In this document: positions 52,446 to 60,774 of the stretch, piece by piece | How the letters are laid out: every line of letters begins with the position of its first letter | How positions within the stretch are numbered: position 1 is the first letter of the stretch | Assembly (NCBI GenBank): GCA_037444305.1 | Contig: JBBIMP010000027.1 | Span: 1-64,000, forward strand | DNA length: 64,000 nt | Source of the DNA: JBBIMP01 sp037444305 | GTDB lineage: Bacteria; Acidobacteriota; UBA6911 | Direction: 5' to 3' | Position numbers and translations under genes: made by a program | Notes under the pieces: model-generated | Seen by the model: only the letters and a program-made list of their open reading frames with translations | The model's database searches: none | Told to the model about the DNA's origin: nothing

Positions 52446-54680
52446 ATGAACCCGCGCTTCCTTAAAGCCGTGACGGCAACCGCCCTCCTGATGATCTCAA
52501 TCGCGCTGCCCGATGCGGACTCCCCCGCCGCCTCGGCCACCGGTGAAGAGCTGGCCAGGCAGGCCCTCATCCGGCGAGATTCCTTCGGCATCCCGCACAT
52601 CCTCGCCCGATCGGAAGAAGCAGCGGCCTTCGCCTTCGGGTATGCCCAGGCGGAAGACCACTGCCTGCAGATCGCCCGCGCCTACGTCAGCGCGCGCGGC
52701 GAAGAGGCAAGAACATTCGGGACGGGCATTGAGAGCGACCTGCTGGTTAAGCTTTACGACGTACGCGCAGAGGCCCGCACGGATCTTCGGCGCGTCGGCT
52801 CCACCTACCGGAAAATCGTCAATGCCTTCGCGGAGGGGATAAACAGGTACGTCGAGCAGCACCGCGCGGAGCTGCCGCCGTGGATCCCGAGGTTCACCGG
52901 CGAAGATGTCATGGCATCCCGCCGCGCCGGAGCCGTGCGTACCGCCTTTTCCCAAGGCACGGTGAGGGCGTTGCAGCGGAAGTACGCGCCGCAGCAACCG
53001 AGCACCCGCGAGACCTCGCCGCCCCCATGGTCGGCGGTGGACCTTGCAGCGGATGAAGGATCCTCCGAGGATTCGTGGCCCCGGGAAGAACAACCCGGCT
53101 CCAACGCTTTTGCTCTTGCGGGTTCGAGAACCACTTCGGGCAAACCGATCCTGCTGGGAAACCCGCACCTGAACTGGTCTTCGCTCTATTGGGAGGCACA
53201 CGTAACGGTTCCCGGCAAAATTGATTTCTTTGGCTCCACCCTGGCCGGAATCCCCATCCTCAGGGCCGGCTTCAACGAACGCCTCGGGTGGGTGACGACC
53301 AACAACTCCCCGGACGTGTCCGACGTCTACGCATTGCCGCTCGATCCCCTCAAGCTCGATCACTACATCTTCAACGGAAAGTCGCGGCCGCTGACGAAGA
53401 GGGAGATCTCGGCCGAGGTCAAAAACACGGACGGTTCCACCAGAACGGAAACCAAGACCTACTGGGAATCGCACCTCGGCAAAATCCTGTATCGGACAGC
53501 CGACAAGGTTTTCGCCGTCACCTCGACCCAAATCGACGCGTTCCAGTACTACGAAGGCTTCTACACGCTGAGCAAGGCGCGCAACCTGAAACAGTGGCTG
53601 TCGGTCATGAAGCGCAATATGGTCCCGACGTCCAATTTCACCTATGCGGACGTCGACGGCAATATTCTTTATGTTTGGAATGCCCGGGTGGCCAAACGTC
53701 CGGATGACGGGACCGATTACAGTCTCGACATTCCGGCCGAAACAGGCCGGTATGTCTGGCGAAAACTGATGAAGTTTTCCGAGTTCCCCCGATTGCTCAA
53801 TCCCTCAGGCGGGTATATCCAGAACTGCAACAATCCCCCGTGGTACACGTCGCTCAGGAATCCAATCGATCCCCGGGCTTTCCCCTCCTGGCTGGAGGAA
53901 GAACGCGGCCTGGCGCTGCGCCCGCAGATCGCGCTGGAAATGCTGGCAGGCCGCGAGAAGCATTCGTTCGACGACGTGGTCGAATTGAAATACAACACGC
54001 GCATGCTTCTGGCAGACCGGGTAAAGCCGGACCTCGTAAAATCTCTTCGCGCGGTTGAGCAGCCTTCGGAGGAGATCACCAGCGGCCTGAAGACGATCGA
54101 GGCCTGGGACAACCGTGTTTCCGCCGGCAGCCGCGGCGCCGTGCTTTTCCAGCGTTTCTGGGACAGTTACGCTGCCGGCAATGCCAAACCCTATGCTGTC
54201 GCATGGGACGCATCGAATCCGGCAGGCACTCCCTCCGGCATAAGCGATGCCGCCCTGGCCATCAAACGCTTTGAAGATGCCGTCAAATCAACACGGGCGG
54301 CCTTCGGCTCAGAGGCCGTCGCGTGGGGCGACGTCCACCGCTACCGGTTCGCTGGCGTCGACCTTCCCGGCGATGGGGCCAACGGAACCTATGGGCTCTT
54401 CCGCGTCATGCGTTTCATCGACCAGCCGGACGGCAAGCGCGTGGCCGGACAGGTTCGTGAGAACGAATCCCCCATCGGCTTCGGCGATGCCTGGGTGCTT
54501 GCCGTAGAGTTCACGCAACCCATCCGCGCCCAATCCATCGTCGCCTACGGCCAGACTACCCGCACCGCTTCGCGTCACAGCAGCGACCAGATAGGAATCT
54601 TCGCCGGGCACAAACTCCGGCCGGTCTGGTTCAGCGAAGCGGAGATCCGGGCCAATCTGGAGCGGGAGTACCACCCCTGA
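52446..54680 (+). CDS. Penicillin-acylase-family Ntn hydrolase (PvdQ/aculeacin-acylase-like)
   Basis: 744 residues with a signal peptide (MNPRFLKAVTATALLMISIALPDADS). The family layout is clear: RRDSFGIPHILARSEEAAAFAFGYAQAED in the alpha subunit. The autocleavage site is QPGSNAFALAGSRT, with Ser near residue 218 as the new N-terminal nucleophile. GNPHLNWSSLYWEAH and the beta-subunit fold follow. Such enzymes are periplasmic, self-processed into two chains, and cleave amide bonds such as those of acyl-homoserine lactones or lipopeptides. The substrate cannot be told from sequence. The spacer peptide between the subunits is rich in Pro/Ser/Glu. Confidence 0.88.
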   Translation: MNPRFLKAVTATALLMISIALPDADSPAASATGEELARQALIRRDSFGIPHILARSEEAAAFAFGYAQAEDHCLQIARAYVSARGEEARTFGTGIESDLLVKLYDVRAEARTDLRRVGSTYRKIVNAFAEGINRYVEQHRAELPPWIPRFTGEDVMASRRAGAVRTAFSQGTVRALQRKYAPQQPSTRETSPPPWSAVDLAADEGSSEDSWPREEQPGSNAFALAGSRTTSGKPILLGNPHLNWSSLYWEAHVTVPGKIDFFGSTLAGIPILRAGFNERLGWVTTNNSPDVSDVYALPLDPLKLDHYIFNGKSRPLTKREISAEVKNTDGSTRTETKTYWESHLGKILYRTADKVFAVTSTQIDAFQYYEGFYTLSKARNLKQWLSVMKRNMVPTSNFTYADVDGNILYVWNARVAKRPDDGTDYSLDIPAETGRYVWRKLMKFSEFPRLLNPSGGYIQNCNNPPWYTSLRNPIDPRAFPSWLEEERGLALRPQIALEMLAGREKHSFDDVVELKYNTRMLLADRVKPDLVKSLRAVEQPSEEITSGLKTIEAWDNRVSAGSRGAVLFQRFWDSYAAGNAKPYAVAWDASNPAGTPSGISDAALAIKRFEDAVKSTRAAFGSEAVAWGDVHRYRFAGVDLPGDGANGTYGLFRVMRFIDQPDGKRVAGQVRENESPIGFGDAWVLAVEFTQPIRAQSIVAYGQTTRTASRHSSDQIGIFAGHKLRPVWFSEAEIRANLEREYHP

Positions 54681-54736
54681 TCCGCATGATTGCTGGATGC
54701 GCGGCAAGGATCCATTCAGGAAAGAAAAGTTACAGG

Positions 54737-54796
54737 ACACGGAAGAACGCGGATTCAGCCTGGTTCTTTCCGTGTTCGTCCGCGTTCCGCTGATTA
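54737..54796. repeat. Imperfect inverted repeat next to a gene stop
   Basis: The left arm ACACGGAAGAACGCGGA (near 54737) is mirrored by CCGTGTTCGTCCGCGTTCC (near 54770-54788). GAACGCGGA and ACACGGAA appear in both orientations. The motif type (ACACGGA...AACGCGGA) is common in dispersed repeats of environmental bacteria. The TAA stop of the downstream membrane-protein gene (54796-54794) lies directly beside it. Confidence 0.5.
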
Positions 54797-56281
54797 GGGC
54801 TTCTGGAGTCCCGCAGCGACCGTTTCCCAGTCGACCTCGACCAGTTTGCCGTCGATGTAGTCGAAGACATGGTACTCGGGAACGACCTTGACCCTGTGAC
54901 TGAATGCCTCGAGGTCGCGATTCGGCCCGGCCCACACCTCCAGCCCGGTCTGGGGCTTCCGGTAGTACAGATGGATCGCCTGGTGCAGGGCCCAGTCGTT
55001 GTAAGGATCCCGTAGAAAGAGAAGTGCGGCGCCGTCTTTGAAGCTTGGGTATCGGGCGAAAAAGTCGTGTTCAAAATTTCTCCTGGCCTCTCCCGGGATC
55101 AGAAATGTGTGCGTCACGTCGTGAAGGACGCGTGCGTGATGGAGCTTTACCAGACCGGCCAGGCAGAGCAGCACGCCGGCTGCTGCCGCAGCCACCCGGA
55201 ACCGGCGTATGGCCGGCCGATCATCCGTTGCGGCTTTCCAGATCCTTCCGCCCAGCTCGGCCAGAAGTGCGCCAAGGTACAATCCCAGGCCGGCCATCGG
55301 GATATAGAGGAAAAAGCCGGATGTGCGCGGCAAGGGCAGAACCGGCGACAGCGCCGCCAGGAACCAGATCCACCCGAAGAGCATGTGCCGGCTGCGCAGA
55401 AGCAGGGCTGCCGCCAGCATCGCGACGAATAGCGTCAACAACTGCCATATAGCCGGGACAAAGGCGCCGTAGGTCAGGCGTCCCACATAGTCGGCCAGAT
55501 TGGCAAAAATGGTCTCGTCGAAGTGGTAGACAAACAGCGGACTCTCGAACGGATTCGAGCGCGTCCTGCCGATTGCCGCGGCAATCGCCACCGCAAAAAA
55601 TGGCAGGAGACGGAGAAAAGGCGACAATAGCCTCGCACTTCTCCTGCGGCCGTTGCGCGCATAAATCCACTCCCAGGCCAGCAGCAGCGCCGGAAGCGTC
55701 ACCGCCATCTCCTTTCCGCCGATGGCCAAGATGTAGACCACGAGCGCCGCGCCCAGCAGCGCCCGGCGCTTCCGCCGCTCCTTCCCGAAATGGGACATGT
55801 ACAGGTGGAAACTGACAAGCATCAGGCCGAAGGCCAGTTGATCGTAGACCGTGCCGAAGTTGTACCAGATCTCCCTCAGGGCGCCGTGCAGCGAGGCGAT
55901 CGCCCCCGCGAGGGTGGCCAGCGGGATACTGCCCGTCAGCCGCAAGAGCAACCAGAAAAAAAGCGCCGTGTTGGCGGCGAAGATCAGCAGGCCGGTGGCG
56001 TAATAGGGAAGCGCGTCGGCAGTCCCAAAGAGAGCATAGAGACTGAGGTACAGGCACCCGCCGACGGGCCGTCGATAGGGCAGAAAGAACAGTACGCTGC
56101 GCTCCAGGGCCTCCGACGGCGGCCGCTGATAGTAGTGGTAGTCGATGTTGCCCACATCGTCCCAGTCGAAATAGCAGCCCAGCGCCGGCAGCACCACGGG
56201 CATGACGTAGAGGTACACCGCTATGACGAAGAGGATTCGCCATCCGGCTCTTTCGATGCCGAACTCCACTGACTGACGCAT
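54794..56281 (-). CDS. Polytopic membrane protein, GT-C glycosyltransferase-like
   Basis: 495 residues with about 11 membrane helices. After the first helix, FDWDDVGNIDYHYYQRPP has an acidic pair at the position where GT-C (dolichyl-phosphate-mannose transferase-like) enzymes hold their catalytic Asp. The C-terminal soluble part (about 405-495) is small. GT-C enzymes transfer sugars from lipid carriers on the outer face of the membrane. The family assignment is uncertain; a membrane O-antigen- or PMT-like role is a guess. Gap to the alpha/beta hydrolase gene upstream on the same strand is 48 bases. Confidence 0.6.
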   Translation of the reverse strand: MRQSVEFGIERAGWRILFVIAVYLYVMPVVLPALGCYFDWDDVGNIDYHYYQRPPSEALERSVLFFLPYRRPVGGCLYLSLYALFGTADALPYYATGLLIFAANTALFFWLLLRLTGSIPLATLAGAIASLHGALREIWYNFGTVYDQLAFGLMLVSFHLYMSHFGKERRKRRALLGAALVVYILAIGGKEMAVTLPALLLAWEWIYARNGRRRSARLLSPFLRLLPFFAVAIAAAIGRTRSNPFESPLFVYHFDETIFANLADYVGRLTYGAFVPAIWQLLTLFVAMLAAALLLRSRHMLFGWIWFLAALSPVLPLPRTSGFFLYIPMAGLGLYLGALLAELGGRIWKAATDDRPAIRRFRVAAAAAGVLLCLAGLVKLHHARVLHDVTHTFLIPGEARRNFEHDFFARYPSFKDGAALLFLRDPYNDWALHQAIHLYYRKPQTGLEVWAGPNRDLEAFSHRVKVVPEYHVFDYIDGKLVEVDWETVAAGLQKP

Positions 56282-56329
56282 GCCGAGATCCCCGATTCGT
56301 GATTGTATGGATGGGATGACGGACGCCTG

Positions 56330-57958
56330 TCAGCGGGCAAGAATCCAGCGGGACAGGGTCTCGATGACCTCAGGCGCAACGTGTCCGGCGCGCCCGTATT
56401 CCGCGCCGGTGGATGCCCCATCCACGCGGATGAAGAGGTGATTGAGATCCGGGAACTGCCGGAACTCCACCTGCTCTGTTGTTCTTCCCGCCAGCGCCTT
56501 TCGGATGAGCTGAAAATCGGCATCGAGCACCTGGATGTCCTTCCCGCCGTGCATGACAAGGATCGGCACCTCCAACCGGGCCAGAGCCCCCAACTGGTCC
56601 CGCTTGAAAAGATCGCGCCAATATTGCACCGGGGCGTAGAACACCATCTCGGCGTCGAGAGCCTCGCCGGAGCGCACGCGCGCGAATGATTCTTTCAGCT
56701 TGTCTATTTCCCCGGAGATTTCCGCCTCCGGGCGGCCCTGGAGCGTCATCTGGAAGCGAATCTGGCCGTAAAGAACTTCGTCCAGCGGGCGGGCCGAAGC
56801 CGCCAGCAGAACCACGCCGCGCAGGCCCGGGTACTCCGCCGCGACGAACGGAGCGAGGACGCCTCCCAGGCTGTGCCCCACGAGAAACACCCGTTCGGGA
56901 TCCACTTCCTGTTGCCCGGCAGCGTGTTTCAGCGCCGCCACCGCATCCTCGATCACTTCCTCCTTCACGGTGACATCCCCGTGCATGTGCCCCTTGAAGG
57001 CAAAGGTCCGCTTGTCGTAGCGCAGGCTGGCAATGCCGGCCGCGGCCAAGCCGCGCGCCAGGTCGCGGAATGGCTTGTTCGGCCCGATGGTCTCGTCGCG
57101 ATCGTTGGGCCCCGAACCGTGCACCAGGACAACAGCCGGCACTTTTCCCTTCCGGTCCCGCGGCAGGCAGAACGTTCCCGGCATTTCGTACTCGTCGCTC
57201 GGAAACAGGACTTCGCGCTCCTCCCAGGCGGCCTCAGCCGCGGCGCCTTCGGGCTGGGCGGCCGCCTCGAACCCTTCCCGGACGATTTCGATGGCCTGCA
57301 GCGGGATGGCGACACGCATCAGGCGGTTGGAGCCGGTTTCGGCCCACATTTCCACGAGGTTTGCGCCCACCTCGAGGCTGTACTTGTCGAGCCTGATATC
57401 CCGTCCCACCAAACGCCCGGCGTCAGCGCCGGCGGTCCTGAGCGTGCTCCGGACTGCGGCCAGAGACTGGGGCACAAGCAGCCACCAGGTTTCCCTCTCC
57501 CCGCTGTGGTTCACGTAGGCGTCGATCAGCACCTGGTAGTGGCTTACCACGAGGTTGTCCAGCACCTGGGTGTTCGCGTGATGCTCCACGCTCTTCTCCT
57601 GCTTCGCGGCACCAGCCTGGGCGCGGAGCAGAAACGAGTCCGACTCCCGCAAAGCCTCGATGACCTGCTTCATGCCTCCGACGACCGCTTCGAGCTTGTA
57701 GCGCAGCGGCTGCCGCGCCGCATCCAGCGTCAACTCCTGCGTCATCTCGACAACGCCGCCGGGTCGTTCCAGCGTCGCTTTGCCGGTCACCTGGTAGCCG
57801 GATTCCGTCTTTACGATGCGGAACTCCTCGATCCCCTTGATGCCCGCCCTGCCCACGGTGATGCTGAATTTCCCGCCTGCCTCCTGCGCCAGGCCCGACA
57901 CGCAGGCCAACACGCCCGCGACGCAGACCAGTACAATTGTCCTTCGTTCGATTTTCAT
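56330..57958 (-). CDS. Secreted alpha/beta hydrolase
   Basis: 542 residues with a signal peptide (VLVCVAGVLACVSGLAQEAG). The N-terminal half (30-240) is an unrecognised beta-rich domain. The C-terminal half is an alpha/beta hydrolase: oxyanion region VLVHGSGPNDRDE, nucleophile elbow VGHSLGGVL near residue 362, Asp in HGGKDIQV near 472 and His in PDLNHLF near 505. It is probably an esterase or peptidase of the dienelactone/S9-like group. The fusion with the N-terminal domain is like proteins of serine aminopeptidase type found in environmental genomes. Substrate unknown. Confidence 0.82.
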   Translation of the reverse strand: MKIERRTIVLVCVAGVLACVSGLAQEAGGKFSITVGRAGIKGIEEFRIVKTESGYQVTGKATLERPGGVVEMTQELTLDAARQPLRYKLEAVVGGMKQVIEALRESDSFLLRAQAGAAKQEKSVEHHANTQVLDNLVVSHYQVLIDAYVNHSGERETWWLLVPQSLAAVRSTLRTAGADAGRLVGRDIRLDKYSLEVGANLVEMWAETGSNRLMRVAIPLQAIEIVREGFEAAAQPEGAAAEAAWEEREVLFPSDEYEMPGTFCLPRDRKGKVPAVVLVHGSGPNDRDETIGPNKPFRDLARGLAAAGIASLRYDKRTFAFKGHMHGDVTVKEEVIEDAVAALKHAAGQQEVDPERVFLVGHSLGGVLAPFVAAEYPGLRGVVLLAASARPLDEVLYGQIRFQMTLQGRPEAEISGEIDKLKESFARVRSGEALDAEMVFYAPVQYWRDLFKRDQLGALARLEVPILVMHGGKDIQVLDADFQLIRKALAGRTTEQVEFRQFPDLNHLFIRVDGASTGAEYGRAGHVAPEVIETLSRWILAR

Positions 57959-58005
57959 GATGATTCCTCACGGCAGCGTCATCCAGAGGATGCTGGCGCC
58001 GCCCG

Positions 58006-58326
58006 TTATGCGTCTTCTATGACAACCGCCGTGCCGTAGGCCAGCAACTCCGCCATGCCGGCGGCTACCTGAGCCGTGACGAACCGGGTGGTGACAATCG
58101 CGTTCGCCCCGAGCTCGCGCGCCTCCGCAAGCATCCGGTCAATCGCCTGCTCGCGGCTCTCGGCCAGCAGTTTCGTGTACTCGTGAACCTCGCCGCCGAC
58201 GATGTTTCTCAGCTGGGCCAGGATGTCCCGGCCGACATGTCGTGCCCGTACGCAGTTGCCCCTGACGAGCCCCAGCGTGCGCACTATCCGTTTTCCGGGG
58301 ATGCTGTCGCTCGTGACTATGATCAC
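58006..58326 (-). CDS. YbjQ/UPF0145 family protein
   Basis: 106 residues, the normal size. Typical motifs are VTSDSIPGKRIVRTLGLVRG at the start, then AEARELGANAIVTTRF and VAAGMAELLAYGTAVVI. The family forms pentameric or decameric rings with heavy-metal-binding suggestions but no confirmed function. Its GTG start overlaps the anti-sigma stop (GTGA), so it is the third gene of the sigma operon. Confidence 0.93.
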   Translation of the reverse strand: MIIVTSDSIPGKRIVRTLGLVRGNCVRARHVGRDILAQLRNIVGGEVHEYTKLLAESREQAIDRMLAEARELGANAIVTTRFVTAQVAAGMAELLAYGTAVVIEDA

Positions 58327-58766
58327 TTCTTTACCCTCCTGTACCGGTCCTCAGGCAGCTCAATCATCCTCTGTCGCACCACCGAAACAAAAAGGAGTAT
58401 CAGGCCAATGATTATGGCGCCCGCCATCAATTCCTGCAGCCCCGGGGGCCATGCCCTCCAGGCGAGCACCGCCGCGTATGCTACCCAGGCAAGAAGCCCA
58501 GCAACGATCATCGCCCACCCGGCTTGACGGGGCATCCGCACCGACAGCGATCGCTCAATCTGCGCCATCCTGTCTTCGGGTGGTTCCGCAAACTGCACCG
58601 ATGCCGTAAGGCTGCGCAAGTGCCTCATTTCCTCGAGTGTTGCGGCACACTCCCGGCAGTCCTCGACGTGGACGCGGACCCGCCGGCTTTCGCCCTGCGT
58701 CAGCTCATCGTCGAGAAAGGGGGAAAGCAGCCGCTGCATCTTTTCATGATTTTGGGCCAGGTCCAT
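58323..58766 (-). CDS. Anti-sigma factor with zinc-finger (zf-HC2) domain
   Basis: 147 residues. The N-terminal domain has the His-Cys-Cys motif HVEDCRECAATL of zinc-containing anti-sigma factors. Two membrane helices follow (AMIVAGLLAWVAYAAVLAW and LMAGAIIIGLILLFVSVV). It should hold the sigma factor of the upstream gene at the membrane until a signal releases it. Its start, with GGAGG just upstream, overlaps the 3' end of the sigma gene by 23 bases. Confidence 0.87.
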   Translation of the reverse strand: MDLAQNHEKMQRLLSPFLDDELTQGESRRVRVHVEDCRECAATLEEMRHLRSLTASVQFAEPPEDRMAQIERSLSVRMPRQAGWAMIVAGLLAWVAYAAVLAWRAWPPGLQELMAGAIIIGLILLFVSVVRQRMIELPEDRYRRVKK

Positions 58767-59304
58767 AGACACCTCCCATTTTCCTGCGAACCGCCATCCG
58801 CGCTTCATGGATCCGCGAACTCACAATGTTCACGTTTGCTCCGGTCACCTCGGCGATCGCGGCGTACGACAGTCCATGCCAGTCCCGCAGCAGCAGTGCC
58901 TCCCTCTGGGCCAGAGGGAGCGCGCCTATGGCGGTCCACAGCCGGGCAGTCACCTCGTTTCTCAGGGCCAGCACCTCGGGACCCGGCGCACGCGACTCCA
59001 CCGGCACCTGCTCCAGGTCGTGCTCCTTCCGGGTGGCCCTCTTTCTCAGGAGGTCGTATGCCAGGTTGCGAATGACGGCAAAAAGCCACGGCGCGGCATC
59101 TCGCGAGCCGTCCTGCGCCGGCCAATTCCGGTGGAATCGCAGGAAAGCCTCCTGTGTGAGGTCCATGGCGTCATCGCTGTTTCCAACCAGTTGGAGTGCA
59201 AACTTGAAGATACCACTCCGGTGCCTTTGGAATGTTTCCAGAACACCGGCCGTGCCGTCCGTCAGTGATTTCACCGGAATCGCCGCTCCCTCAAGGATCG
59301 TCAT
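58744..59304 (-). CDS. ECF-type RNA polymerase sigma factor
   Basis: 186 residues. Region 2 reads QLVGNSDDAMDLTQEAFLRFH, then WLFAVIRNLAYDLLR. Region 4 reads ALPLAQREALLLRDWHGLSYAAIAEV followed by VSSRIHEARMAVRRK. Both are standard for ECF sigma factors. The ATG at 59304 is chosen because GGAG lies 7 bases upstream and the fold begins soon after; the open frame upstream is not protein-like. It opens an operon with the anti-sigma and YbjQ genes and probably regulates its own promoter. Confidence 0.92.
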   Translation of the reverse strand: MTILEGAAIPVKSLTDGTAGVLETFQRHRSGIFKFALQLVGNSDDAMDLTQEAFLRFHRNWPAQDGSRDAAPWLFAVIRNLAYDLLRKRATRKEHDLEQVPVESRAPGPEVLALRNEVTARLWTAIGALPLAQREALLLRDWHGLSYAAIAEVTGANVNIVSSRIHEARMAVRRKMGGVYGPGPKS

Positions 59305-59491
59305 TCCACGCTCCAATGCATAATACGGGCAAGCGCGGAATTTCTTGGAAATAAACTGGAGTTCCAATCCTGCTGGCGATCCTGTGATTCGATGTTGATC
59401 GGCAGGATTCACAAAGACAGGCTGCCTGGAGCTACAAGAACTCGGCTGATAACAGCTCCCCGCGGTAAACCCATTTCTTCCTTGATGGAAA

Positions 59492-60688
59492 TCATGCAAT
59501 CACCGCAGCTGCGAAGGAGACCGCCGAGCGCGTGGGCGCCTCGTGCCAGATCTCATATCCCAGGACCTGGCCGGTCACGCCGGGCAGGATCTCCAGGAGG
59601 ACGGCGAGGGTGGAAAGGCCGCAGACGTTGAAGCGATCCTCCACCCGTCGGCCTTCGGCCCACAATTCTTCGGCTGAGCCCCGGCAGAGAGCCGCCAGCA
59701 ACTGCCGATCGTGCTCCTGGAACTCCTCCTGGTGCACGCCGGCCGGGTCCGGGTGGCCGAACTTGGGCCCTACGTGCGAGAGATCCACGCCCGCGACAAC
59801 CAGGGTCCCCGGGCCGCAAATCTCCACAAGCGCCTTCAGGAATTCCGCCGCCTCCGGAATCGCCGCGGCCCGATGCAGAACAGTCAACTGACTGCCCAGA
59901 GAGCCCACCAGGATAGGAACAAGCGGGATATCGCCCTTCATTATCGCGCGCAGGAAGAGAACCTGAAATTCAATGGAGTGTTCCCTCCGGTGGGCGAAGT
60001 CATCCGGCGCAAGGCATCGAATGCCCGCCCGGCTCAGCCGCTCTATCGCTTCCGTATCGGGTGGGAAACCGCCCAGCGGGGTCTCGTAGCGCTTGGCGCT
60101 CAGGGAGAACAGCCCGTCATCGAGCCCGTGGCCGGTACCCAGCACCACAATCCGGCGGTAATCGTGATCGGTCAAGCGCCCGTAGGCTTGGGCGTATACC
60201 TGCTTCCCCACTCGCAGATCGATGTGGGGCGCCACCAGCGCCCGCACCGGCGGAAAGGGCTCCTGCATCCCATCCATCGCCAGTATTCCCTGCATGAATG
60301 CCCGGGCCTCTTCGGGCTCTTCGGGGTAGGCAGAGCCGGCCATGGCCGGCGGCCGCTGCGGAAGCGCCGCAAACTCCCGGCGGACCTCCTGCTTCCTTCG
60401 AACGTAGCTGTCGGACTGGAGTACCAGCAGTCTGTCCAGCTCACGCACGACCTGCTCCGCCTCGGATCTCATGACCAGCTGGTTTCCCCGCGCCCTCATC
60501 ATCGCCTGCTGCAGGTCGAGAACTGTGTGCTCGCCGTCGAAGAGCGGCAGGATCGCGGCCGCCTCGGGCCGGAGCATCACTACCTCTGCGCTGAGGCCGA
60601 GCATGTCCTTCACCGCCAGCACCCTCTGGCCCCCCATTTCCGCCGGGAGCAGTTGAATGTCTGCCCGCAGTCTGGGGAGAATTTCCAC
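59492..60688 (-). CDS. MEMO-like protein with N-terminal extension (AmmeMemoRadiSam system protein B type)
   Basis: 398 residues. The MEMO domain (from about residue 110) shows VAPHIDLRVGKQVYAQAYG, LGTGHGL, HRREHSIEFQVLFL and VVAGVDLSHVGPKFG. These are the metal-site residues related to class III extradiol dioxygenases. An additional N-terminal domain of about 110 residues precedes it (LRPEAAAILPLFDGEHTVL). In many bacteria MEMO proteins are encoded with AMMECR1 and a radical SAM enzyme; neither is adjacent here. The GTG at 60688 has AAAGGAG 8 bases upstream. Role unknown. Confidence 0.85.
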   Translation of the reverse strand: MEILPRLRADIQLLPAEMGGQRVLAVKDMLGLSAEVVMLRPEAAAILPLFDGEHTVLDLQQAMMRARGNQLVMRSEAEQVVRELDRLLVLQSDSYVRRKQEVRREFAALPQRPPAMAGSAYPEEPEEARAFMQGILAMDGMQEPFPPVRALVAPHIDLRVGKQVYAQAYGRLTDHDYRRIVVLGTGHGLDDGLFSLSAKRYETPLGGFPPDTEAIERLSRAGIRCLAPDDFAHRREHSIEFQVLFLRAIMKGDIPLVPILVGSLGSQLTVLHRAAAIPEAAEFLKALVEICGPGTLVVAGVDLSHVGPKFGHPDPAGVHQEEFQEHDRQLLAALCRGSAEELWAEGRRVEDRFNVCGLSTLAVLLEILPGVTGQVLGYEIWHEAPTRSAVSFAAAVIA

Positions 60689-60774
60689 TGCCAGTCTCCT
60701 TTTCCTCTCAATTGGGTGAAGTCGGGAGCCTGCGAGCCTTGTCGCTTAATCCCCGAATTCGGCGTTCCCGCCGC

